From Pseudomonadota bacterium (lineage in GTDB: Bacteria; Pseudomonadota; Alphaproteobacteria; Sphingomonadales; Sphingomonadaceae), in contig JAIUPN010000007.1 in the NCBI GenBank assembly GCA_020160755.1, positions 155,197 through 219,196 on the forward strand: 64,000 nt of DNA, written 5' to 3'. Below are positions 37,069-44,667 of the stretch, in pieces (position 1 is the first letter of the stretch; each line of letters begins with the position of its first letter). Below the pieces are notes generated by a model. The model saw nothing but the letters and a program-made list of their open reading frames with translations, did no database searches and was not told the DNA's origin. The translations under genes and the position numbers were made by a program.

Positions 37069-37120
37069 ATCAGGACTATCTATAATTTGAAATCCGATAT
37101 TCATTACACATAGTCCTGAT
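37069..37120. promoter_or_regulatory. inverted-repeat operator and promoter between SDR and AraC genes
   Basis: ATCAGGACTAT (37069-37079) and its exact reverse complement ATAGTCCTGAT (37110-37120) lie 30 bases apart. The second ends at the base before the AraC start codon. TATAAT at 37081-37086 matches a -10 box between them. This suggests regulator binding and looping or autoregulation. Confidence 0.75.
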
Positions 37121-38017
37121 ATGCCCGATCCCTTGTCCGATCTCATCGCGCTGCTTCGTCCGCGCACCGTCTTTTCCAAGGGGATCAGTGGCGCCGGCGC
37201 CTGGGCGGTGCGTTATGGCGATTTCGGCCATCCGGGTTTCTGCACCGTGATCGAGGGGCAGTGCAAGCTCGCGGTCGATGGTGCGGCGGCGGTGACGCTC
37301 AAGGCGGGAGATTTCGTCTTCCTTCCCGCCACGCCGGGATTCACCATGTCGGGTTTGGAGCCTGCGGCGCCCGTCTTCATAGATCCGCACGCCGCCGCCG
37401 GGGTAGCCCGGGAGGTGCGCCACGGGCGGCAGGAGGGCGACGCCGATGTGCGGATGCTCGGCGGCTATTTCGTCTTCGATTCGCCAGACGCCAGCCTGCT
37501 CGTGTCGCAACTCCCCGCGCTGATCCATTTGCGCGGCGCCGAAAGGCTGACGACGCTGGTGCGGCTGGTACGCGAGGAGGCGGGCGCGGAGCGGCCGGGC
37601 TGCGACCTGATCCTGTCGCGGCTGGTCGAGGTGCTGATCGTCGAGGCGTTGCGCTCGGTCGAGGGCGACGATGCGCCGCCGGGGCTGCTGCGCGGGCTTG
37701 GCGATCCGCGGCTCGCGGCGGCGATCCGGCGGATCCACGGCGAGCCCGCACATCCGTGGACCGTCGCCGAACTCGCGAAGGAGGCCGCGCTGTCGCGCTC
37801 GGCCTTCTTCGACCGCTTCGCGCGGACTATGGGCGTGCCGCCGATGGAGTATCTGCAAGGCTGGCGGATGAGCCTCGCCAAGGATTTGCTGCGCAGCAAG
37901 GCGGGCGGGCTCGCCGAGATCGCCGAACGCGTCGGCTATGGATCGGCGAGTGCGTTCAGCACCGCCTTTGCGCGCCACGTCGGGCAACCGCCGAAACGCT
38001 ATGCGATGTCCGCCTAG
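37121..38017 (+). CDS. AraC family transcriptional regulator
   Basis: A 298-aa regulator. The N-terminal cupin-type sensor domain (about 30-180) is of the AraC-binding_6 type. Two helix-turn-helix motifs form the C-terminus (about 205-295): VAELAKEAALSRSAFFDRFA and AEIAERVGYGSASAFSTAF. It is divergent from the SDR and shares the operator described separately. Its stop overlaps that of the convergent MOSC gene by four bases. Confidence 0.9.
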   Translation: MPDPLSDLIALLRPRTVFSKGISGAGAWAVRYGDFGHPGFCTVIEGQCKLAVDGAAAVTLKAGDFVFLPATPGFTMSGLEPAAPVFIDPHAAAGVAREVRHGRQEGDADVRMLGGYFVFDSPDASLLVSQLPALIHLRGAERLTTLVRLVREEAGAERPGCDLILSRLVEVLIVEALRSVEGDDAPPGLLRGLGDPRLAAAIRRIHGEPAHPWTVAELAKEAALSRSAFFDRFARTMGVPPMEYLQGWRMSLAKDLLRSKAGGLAEIAERVGYGSASAFSTAFARHVGQPPKRYAMSA

Positions 38018-38673
38018 TCGGCGCCGAACTGTTCGGCGAGTTTTGCGCGCCGCACTTTCCATGTTTCGGCGAGCACGGGCACGTCGCGCAGGGCGCGGAG
38101 GTCGGCGGGGCGATCCTTCGCCTCGCCGCCAATCAGCAGGGCGAACAGCGATGCCAGCGACCATTCGGGCCAGGGCCGGTCGACAAGGTCGAGCGTGTCG
38201 CCCGCACGCACTTCGCCGGGTTCGAGCACGCGGTAATACCAGCCCGTGCGCCGCGTCTTCACAACCTGCGCCATCACGCCCCTGGCCTGAAAGCGATGGT
38301 CGAGCTTCCAACACGGCTGGCGCGCCTGCGACACTTCGACGAGCGCGGTGCCGAGGCGGAAGCGGTCGCCGAGGAATACATTTTCCTCGTCGAGCCCGGA
38401 TGTGGAGATATTTTCCCCGAACGCGCCCGGCGCATCGAGCAAGGGGGTGTCGCCCAGATATTCGCGCCACCAGTCATAGTGGTCGGCGGGGTAATGGTGG
38501 ATCGCCTTGTCGACGCCGCCATGCACCGTCCGGTCGGCTTGTTCATCGCCAGAGAGACCCATCGCACCCACCGCGACTGCGCACGCCACCGGCAGCTTGC
38601 CGATGGCGCTGGGTTCGTCGCCTCTAAAGGGCCGTGCCTTGCCAAGGAGGACAGCGAGAATCGGCGTTTCCAT
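38014..38673 (-). CDS. MOSC domain protein (YiiM-like)
   Basis: A 219-aa MOSC protein with a C-terminal 3-alpha-type extension, as in YiiM. The conserved Cys lies in SQARQPCWKLDHRF near residue 120. MOSC domains bind molybdenum cofactor and sulfur; YiiM has been reported to reduce N-hydroxylated bases. It is 40 bases from the MFS gene on the same strand. Exact activity is not established here. Confidence 0.88.
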   Translation of the reverse strand: METPILAVLLGKARPFRGDEPSAIGKLPVACAVAVGAMGLSGDEQADRTVHGGVDKAIHHYPADHYDWWREYLGDTPLLDAPGAFGENISTSGLDEENVFLGDRFRLGTALVEVSQARQPCWKLDHRFQARGVMAQVVKTRRTGWYYRVLEPGEVRAGDTLDLVDRPWPEWSLASLFALLIGGEAKDRPADLRALRDVPVLAETWKVRRAKLAEQFGAD

Positions 38674-38713
38674 GCCGCCGATTGCATAGACCCCGCCGAC
38701 GAAATGGCAATCG

Positions 38714-39877
38714 TCAGACCTGCGCGAGCGCCGGAGATTTCGGCGTCCGCGATGCCAGCACGATCACGAGGCCAGCAACCGCCATCACCGCGCCCGCAAT
38801 CGACACCGCCGGAAAACCGAGGCCGAGGCCGATCACCCCGCCGCCGACCGCAGCCCCGATCGCATTGCCGAGGTTGAACGCGCCGATATTAACTGCCGAG
38901 GCAAGGTTCGGCGCATCGGAGGCCGCCTCCATCACGCGCATCTGGAGCGGCGGGACGATGGCGAAGGTCGCGACGCCCCACAGGAAGATCGTGACTGCCG
39001 CCGCGATGGGCGAAACCATCGTCACCGCGAACACCAGCAACATCGCCGCAAGCCCGCTGAGCGAGACGATCAGCGTGCGGTCGATCGAGCGGTCGGCAAA
39101 GACGCCGCCGAGCCAATTGCCGGCGGTGAGCCCGAGGCCGTAGATCACCAGCATCGCGGTCACGAACAAGGTCCCCGCCCCCGTCGCTTCGGTCAGGATC
39201 GGCGCAATGTAGGTGAAGACGGTGAACATCGCCGCCGAACCGATCGCGGTGAGCGCGAGCGCCACAAGCACCTCGCGGCGCTTCAACACGCCCAGCTCGG
39301 CGAGCATATTGCCGCCCTCGGCGCGCGGAATATCGGGCAGCGCGAAACGGAGCGCCGCCATGGTGATCAGGCCCCAGATCGCGATCGCGCCGAACGCGGT
39401 GCGCCAGCCGAACGTCTCGCCGACCCACGGCGCGAGCGGCACGCCGACGACATTGGCAAGCGTCAGCCCCATGAACATCGCCGCGACCGCACTCGCGCGC
39501 TTTTCGGGCGCGACGAGGCTGGCCGCAACGACCGAACCGACGCCGAAAAAGGCGCCGTGGTTGAGCGAAGTGATCACGCGCGCGACCATCAAGGTCGAAT
39601 AATCGCCCGCAATCGCCGACAGGAAATTGCCGAGCGTGAAGATCGCCATCAGGCCGATCAGCAAGGTCCGCCGGTTCATCCGCGCAGTGGTGAGCGTCAT
39701 CAGCGGCGCGCCGAGCATGACGCCGAGCGCATAGGCCGACACGAGCAGCCCGGCGGCGGGGATCGAAACCTCCAACCCCTCGGCCATATCGGGGAGCAAG
39801 CCCATCGGCGCGAATTCGGTGATGCCGATGCCGAAGGCGCCCGTCGCGAGCGCGAGCAGCGGGAAGTTGATTTTCAT
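38714..39877 (-). CDS. MFS transporter (DHA1, AraJ/YdhP type)
   Basis: A 387-aa, 12-helix transporter of the drug:H+ antiporter-1 family. The opening GAFGIGITEFAPMGLLPDMA and the VLMLGAPLMT-like helix after it are typical of sugar/arabinose efflux members. It lies 13 bases after an aldo/keto reductase on the same strand, so the two form an operon. The export substrate is unknown. Confidence 0.9.
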   Translation of the reverse strand: MKINFPLLALATGAFGIGITEFAPMGLLPDMAEGLEVSIPAAGLLVSAYALGVMLGAPLMTLTTARMNRRTLLIGLMAIFTLGNFLSAIAGDYSTLMVARVITSLNHGAFFGVGSVVAASLVAPEKRASAVAAMFMGLTLANVVGVPLAPWVGETFGWRTAFGAIAIWGLITMAALRFALPDIPRAEGGNMLAELGVLKRREVLVALALTAIGSAAMFTVFTYIAPILTEATGAGTLFVTAMLVIYGLGLTAGNWLGGVFADRSIDRTLIVSLSGLAAMLLVFAVTMVSPIAAAVTIFLWGVATFAIVPPLQMRVMEAASDAPNLASAVNIGAFNLGNAIGAAVGGGVIGLGLGFPAVSIAGAVMAVAGLVIVLASRTPKSPALAQV

Positions 39878-39890
39878 CGCGGAACTCCTG

Positions 39891-40925
39891 TCAGACGAGC
39901 GGCGGGTTGAGGCGCGCGAAGCCCGCCTGTTGCCGGTACGGCGTGTGCGGATAGGGCGGCAGGACGTCGCTCGCGGCGTCGAGCGCTGCGACCTGGTCTG
40001 CGGTCAGTTCCCAGCCGACCGCGCCGAGATTCTGGCGCAGCTGCTCTTCGCTCCGCGCGCCGATGATCACCGACGATACAGTCGGTCGCCGGAGCAGCCA
40101 GTTGATCGCGACCTGCGGCACCGCCTTGCCGGTTTCGGCGGCGACAAGCTCGAGCGCGTCGATCACGCGGTAGAGCAGATCTTCGGCGACCGGCGGTGCG
40201 AACTGTTCGGTTTCGTGCAGACGGCTGCCCGCAGGAACCGGGCGGTCACGGCCGATCTTGCCGGTCAGGCGGCCCCAGCCGAGCGGGCTCCAGACGAGCG
40301 CGCCGATACCCTGATCGGCGGCGAGCGGCATCAGATCGGCTTCATAGGCGCGCCCGATCAGCGAATAATAGACCTGATGCGCGACGAAACGCGGCGCGTC
40401 GAGCCGGTCGGCGGCCGCCTGCGCCTTCATGAGCTGCCAGCCGGGATAGTTGGAGACGCCGGCGTAGCGGAGCTTGCCCGCAGCGATCAGCGTAGCGAGC
40501 GTATCCATCAGCTCGTCGACCGGGGTCGAGGCGTCGAACGCGTGGAGTTGGAGCAGGTCGATATGGTCGGTGCCGAGCCGGCGCAATGCATCCTCGACCG
40601 CGCCGATCAACCGGCTGCGCGAGGCGCCCCAGTCCTGCGGCCCGTCGCCCATCGGCAGCCCGGTCTTGGTCGAGATCAGCACCGCATTGCGGCGGCCCTT
40701 GATCGCTTCGCCCAAAATCTCCTCCGACGCGCCGTTCGAATAGACGTCGGCGGTGTCGAACAGCGTCACGCCGGCGTCGAGGCTGATGTCGATCAGACGC
40801 CGCGCTTCGGCCGCATCGCTCGTGCCCCACGCGCTGAACAGCGGCCCCTGCCCGCCGAAGGTCCCGGTTCCGAAGCTCAGCGCGGGAACGCGCAGCCCCG
40901 ACGATCCCAATTGACGATATTCCAT
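39891..40925 (-). CDS. aldo/keto reductase
   Basis: A 344-aa NADPH-dependent reductase. The Asp-Tyr-Lys-His tetrad can be read from FDTADVYSNG, LISTKTG and DLLQLHAFD. It is of the YhdN/Tas-like group. It heads an operon with the MFS transporter and is divergent from a LysR regulator 88 bases away that is its likely controller. Confidence 0.9.
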   Translation of the reverse strand: MEYRQLGSSGLRVPALSFGTGTFGGQGPLFSAWGTSDAAEARRLIDISLDAGVTLFDTADVYSNGASEEILGEAIKGRRNAVLISTKTGLPMGDGPQDWGASRSRLIGAVEDALRRLGTDHIDLLQLHAFDASTPVDELMDTLATLIAAGKLRYAGVSNYPGWQLMKAQAAADRLDAPRFVAHQVYYSLIGRAYEADLMPLAADQGIGALVWSPLGWGRLTGKIGRDRPVPAGSRLHETEQFAPPVAEDLLYRVIDALELVAAETGKAVPQVAINWLLRRPTVSSVIIGARSEEQLRQNLGAVGWELTADQVAALDAASDVLPPYPHTPYRQQAGFARLNPPLV

Positions 40926-41013
40926 GATCCACCCTTTCGATTACGTGTCGAATGCATAGATGGACGCACGCATTCGGCCGGTGTAGCGTCGTGTGAAGCG
41001 AAAGATTTTTGAA

Positions 41014-41979
41014 ATGAACGCAAAGATGGATGGAAGCGGCGACCGCGCGCGATCGATGGAAGTCTTTGCCGCGACGATCGCTGAGGGCAGTTTCTCGGCC
41101 GCCGGGCGCTGTCTGGGCCTGACGCCGTCGGCGGTCAGCCGGACAATCGACCGGATCGAGGCGCGGCTGGGCGTCCGCCTGTTGCTGCGTTCGACGCGCG
41201 CGCTGACGCTGACCCCCGAGGGCGAGGCCTATCTGCGCGCGGCGCGGCGCATCCTCGCCGACCTCGGCGATGCCGAGCAGGCGATCGCCGATCAGGGCGC
41301 GCCGCGCGGACGGCTGCGCGTCAGCGCGGCGCAGGCGCATGGGCGGCTGACTATCGTGCCGCTGATCGGCGAGTTCGTGAAGCTCTATCCGCACATCCTC
41401 GTCGACATCAGCCTTGCCGACCGTCTGGTCGATATCGCGGCGGGACAGGCCGACGTCGCGATCCGCTTCGGCCCGCTCGCCGACAGCCCGCTCACCGCGC
41501 GCAAGCTCGGCGAAAGCCGCCGCGTCATCGTCGCCTCGCGCACCTATCTGGCCGCGCACGGAACGCCGCACCGCCCCGAGGACCTGCACGACCATAATTG
41601 CCTGAATTTCAATTTCCGCCGCGCCGAGCCGGTCTGGCCGTTCCGCGACGGAACGCGCGACTATGCACTGTCGGTGCAGGGCAATATCGAAGCAAACAAC
41701 GGCGAGACGCTGGGGCAACTTGCCGCCGCGGGGGTCGGCATCGCGCGCGTCGGCGCGTTCAGCATCGCCGACCAGATCGAAAGCGGCGCATTGGTGCCGA
41801 TATTGGAGGATTATAATCCGGGCGACATCGAGGCGATCCACGCGGTGTTCGCGGGCGGCGCCAATACGCCCGCGCGCGTGCGGGTGTTCGTCGATTTCCT
41901 TGTCGAGCGGCTGGGGCGTTGGGGGGGGGGTGAGAGATGGTCGGGAAGCGAACTGATTGCGGACGTCGAGGATCGATGA
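41014..41979 (+). CDS. LysR family transcriptional regulator
   Basis: A LysR-type regulator of about 321 aa. The winged helix-turn-helix spans about residues 10-70 (MEVFAATIAEGSFSAAG, LTPSAVSRTIDRIEARLG) and a substrate-binding domain follows. The start may be GTG 40993, ATG 41014 or ATG 41026; none has a strong ribosome site. The end is unusual: a run of ten G at 41921-41930 creates a WGGG segment and 16 more residues. It is divergent from the AKR-MFS operon. Confidence 0.88.
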   Translation: MNAKMDGSGDRARSMEVFAATIAEGSFSAAGRCLGLTPSAVSRTIDRIEARLGVRLLLRSTRALTLTPEGEAYLRAARRILADLGDAEQAIADQGAPRGRLRVSAAQAHGRLTIVPLIGEFVKLYPHILVDISLADRLVDIAAGQADVAIRFGPLADSPLTARKLGESRRVIVASRTYLAAHGTPHRPEDLHDHNCLNFNFRRAEPVWPFRDGTRDYALSVQGNIEANNGETLGQLAAAGVGIARVGAFSIADQIESGALVPILEDYNPGDIEAIHAVFAGGANTPARVRVFVDFLVERLGRWGGGERWSGSELIADVEDR

Positions 41980-42006
41980 AATAATGCGCTCGAAAGAGGG
42001 GGCTGC

Positions 42007-42681
42007 GTGGATTGGGAAAGTCAATTTCAGCGCTGGGCGAAGGCCGAGGATGATAACCCTTTCGATGACCGTCCAGCGAGGATGATCGTCATTGAGACGC
42101 GTAAAGCCGCCCGAAACGGTGCCTCACTGGATATCTCGGAGGGCTGGCGTTGGGTCGAAGAGGCTCTGGAGGATTCCGACCGACGGACCTTCGTCCATGC
42201 TGTTTTCCACAGGCAAGCCGCGCCGAAACATCTCGCAGCTGTATTTTTGCAGAAGGGCGTGAACGAACGGAATCCGAGCGCAAACCGCTTTTTCGTGGAG
42301 CCTGCCGTTAGAGCGATGGGAGCCCGGCGTGTTATGGAGCAGCTTACAAAGCTACTCTTGAACGCATCGGAGAATGAGCAGGGAGGAGCAGTAAGCGCGG
42401 CGTACTGGGTTCGAGGCGACGACGGAGAACAACGCTACCGAGATGCACGCCAGCGTTTCAGGGACGCGATGCTTCAGAAGTTCGTGGATACCGACAGCAC
42501 ATATGTTCGTCAGCGCATCATCCCAATGTTGTCGCTAGATGAGAGCGACTATTCCTCTGATGCTTCGGCACTCATAACCGAAGCGATACATATCGCTCGA
42601 AATCATCCAGATGATTATATTCGGCACCGGATCGAAATTCAGCTTGGTTCGGCTGGACCGTTCCGTGCCCTCCCCGCCTAG
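42007..42681 (+). CDS. hypothetical protein of atypical composition
   Basis: A 224-aa soluble, helical protein starting at GTG (GAGGGGGC a few bases upstream). It has charged helices and no catalytic motif I can name. Its codon use is clearly more A/T-rich than the flanking genes (for example many GAA, ATA-type and TCT codons), as in the island at 8.5-10.1 kb. This suggests horizontal acquisition between the LysR and fdhD genes. Function unknown. Confidence 0.65.
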   Translation: MDWESQFQRWAKAEDDNPFDDRPARMIVIETRKAARNGASLDISEGWRWVEEALEDSDRRTFVHAVFHRQAAPKHLAAVFLQKGVNERNPSANRFFVEPAVRAMGARRVMEQLTKLLLNASENEQGGAVSAAYWVRGDDGEQRYRDARQRFRDAMLQKFVDTDSTYVRQRIIPMLSLDESDYSSDASALITEAIHIARNHPDDYIRHRIEIQLGSAGPFRALPA

Positions 42682-42705
42682 AGACATCCGACCACTTCCA
42701 CGCCT

Positions 42706-43527
42706 ATGGCCTATCGTGCAACCATGACCGGCGACAAGATCGACCTCCCCGTCCGCCGCCTGGGCCTTGGCGAACCCGGCGACGCCGAGCTGACGCGCAG
42801 CATCGCGGTCGAAGCGCCGGTGTCGGTCGAGGTCGGCGGCATCGGCTATGCGGTGATGATGGCGACCCCGACCGACCTCGAAGATTATGCGCTGGGTTTT
42901 GCGCTCGGCGAGGGGCTGGTCGATACGGCGGAGCAGATCGCGCGCGTCGACGTTCACCCGATCGAAGGCGGCTGGGCGCTGCGCATCTGGTTGCCCCCCG
43001 AGCGCAACGCCGTCGCGCTCGAACGCGCGCGCAAGCGGGTGAGCGAGGGCAGCTGCGGGCTGTGCGGGATCGAGAATATCGAGGAGGTGCTGCGGCCCCT
43101 GCCCGCCGTCACCGCGCGCATCGCGACTGATCGCACCGCCATCGCCGCGGCGCTCGCGGCACTCTCCGGCCACCAGCTGCTCGGCCGCGCAACCGGAGCG
43201 GTCCACGCCGCCGCCTTCTGTTCGCCCGATGGCGAAATCCTGTTCGTGCGCGAGGACGTCGGGCGGCACAATGCGCTCGACAAGCTGATCGGCGCGCTGG
43301 CGCGGGCGGGTGTCGATCCGGGGACGGGCTTTATCCTGCTGTCGGCGCGGTGCAGTTACGAACTCGTTGAAAAGACGGTGCGCGCGGGGTGCCCGATGCT
43401 CGTTACCATATCGGCGCCGACCAGCCTCGCCGCCGATCGCGCGACGGCGGCCGGACTGACGCTGGTCGCGCTGGCGCGGGCCGATGCGGCGCTGATCGTC
43501 AGCGACCCGCACGCGATGATCGGATGA
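42706..43527 (+). CDS. fdhD: formate dehydrogenase accessory sulfurtransferase FdhD
   Basis: FdhD transfers sulfur from IscS to the molybdenum cofactor before it is inserted into formate dehydrogenase-type enzymes. The Cys motif CGLCG (Cys117 and Cys120) is present, with the VREDVGRHNALDKLIGAL signature. Start may be ATG 42706 or ATG 42724. It overlaps mobA by four bases (ATGA). The partner oxidoreductase lies convergent at 44.7-46.9 kb. Confidence 0.95.
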   Translation: MAYRATMTGDKIDLPVRRLGLGEPGDAELTRSIAVEAPVSVEVGGIGYAVMMATPTDLEDYALGFALGEGLVDTAEQIARVDVHPIEGGWALRIWLPPERNAVALERARKRVSEGSCGLCGIENIEEVLRPLPAVTARIATDRTAIAAALAALSGHQLLGRATGAVHAAAFCSPDGEILFVREDVGRHNALDKLIGALARAGVDPGTGFILLSARCSYELVEKTVRAGCPMLVTISAPTSLAADRATAAGLTLVALARADAALIVSDPHAMIG

Positions 43528-44033
43528 GGACGCTCGGCGCGGTGCTCGCCGGTGGACGGTCGAGCCGCTTCGGGTCGGACAAGGCGCTCGCGACGCTGGA
43601 CGGGCAGACGCTGCTCGATCATGCGATGGCGGCTCTCCGCCCGCATTGCGATCTGGTAATCGTCGTCGGCCGCGGCGAAGTTGCCGACTGGCCCCGCCCC
43701 GACATGGGGCCGCTCGGCGGCATCGCCGGTGCCCTCATCGACGCAGCGAACGCGGGTTTCGATCGGGTGCTGACCGCGCCCGTCGACTGCGTGCGCCTGC
43801 CCGATAATCTTCGCGCGCTGCTCGAACCGGCGCCCGCATTTCTGGAAACGCAGCCGGTGATCGGCCTGTGGCCCGCCACGGCGCTGAACGAACTCAGGAC
43901 CATGCTCGAGGATGGAAGCGATCTCGCCGTCAAAGCCTATGCCCGGCGGATCGGCGCACGCGCGGTGCACAGCGATTTCGTGCCGCCGAACGTCAACAGC
44001 CTTGCCGACCTCGACCGCCTCGGCAGATCATGA
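43524..44033 (+). CDS. mobA: molybdenum cofactor guanylyltransferase
   Basis: MobA adds GMP to molybdopterin to make the bis-MGD cofactor. The nucleotide motif LAGGRSSRFGSDKAL is at the N-terminus, and DMGPLGGIAGAL and NVNSLADL are family motifs. At 169 aa it is on the short side. It is translationally coupled to fdhD and its stop overlaps the end of the convergent DUF1345 gene by six bases. Confidence 0.93.
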   Translation: MRTLGAVLAGGRSSRFGSDKALATLDGQTLLDHAMAALRPHCDLVIVVGRGEVADWPRPDMGPLGGIAGALIDAANAGFDRVLTAPVDCVRLPDNLRALLEPAPAFLETQPVIGLWPATALNELRTMLEDGSDLAVKAYARRIGARAVHSDFVPPNVNSLADLDRLGRS

Positions 44034-44660
44034 TCCACCGATGGCGTTCACGGTGAACGCCAAAATGCCCATGTTGAAGATGAACGCCGCCAGGCAGTGG
44101 CCGAGCACGACGCGGCGCATATGCGGACCCGATATGGTGACGTCCGACGTCTGGAAGGTCATGCCGAGCGTGAAGGCGAAATAGAGGAAGTCCCAGTAAC
44201 CGGGCTCATGCACCCCCGGGACCTCGATCCCGCGCTGGTCGCGACCGTCCTTTTGCAGGTAATAGAGATGCGCATAATGGAGCGTGAACACCATATTCGC
44301 GAACAGCCACGCTAATGCGAGCGTCGCGATGATCAATATGACGTCGCAGCGATCAAGCTGACCCGGACCGGCGATCAACGTCCCCACCGCAAACAGGATG
44401 ACGAGCGACAGCAGCACCGAAATCGCGAGCAGGCCGAGGCGATTCGCGTCATTCTCCGCGGCGCGGCGGCGCATCTGCACGGCGTCGGCACGCAGCAGCG
44501 GAGCGAGCGAGCAGAGGAAGATGAAGGCGGCGACATCGAAACCGGAGAGGAACGCCGTGCGCGGATCGATTCCCGACGCCATCATCGCCCCCGCCGCCGC
44601 GACCAGCACAAGCGGAAAGATCAGGAAACGAACCGGCGCGATGTGCCTGCCGACGGACAC
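44028..44660 (-). CDS. DUF1345 membrane protein
   Basis: A 210-aa membrane protein with about five helices and the DUF1345 motifs DVAAFIFLCSLAPLLRADA, FTLHYAHLYY and GYWDFLYFAFTLGMTFQTSD. The GTG at 44660 sits inside the window between the FdhF stop and a better-fitting N-terminus; frames reaching further upstream read into FdhF. Function unknown. It follows FdhF directly on the same strand. Confidence 0.75.
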   Translation of the reverse strand: MSVGRHIAPVRFLIFPLVLVAAAGAMMASGIDPRTAFLSGFDVAAFIFLCSLAPLLRADAVQMRRRAAENDANRLGLLAISVLLSLVILFAVGTLIAGPGQLDRCDVILIIATLALAWLFANMVFTLHYAHLYYLQKDGRDQRGIEVPGVHEPGYWDFLYFAFTLGMTFQTSDVTISGPHMRRVVLGHCLAAFIFNMGILAFTVNAIGGS

Positions 44661-44667
44661 CGGCGCG

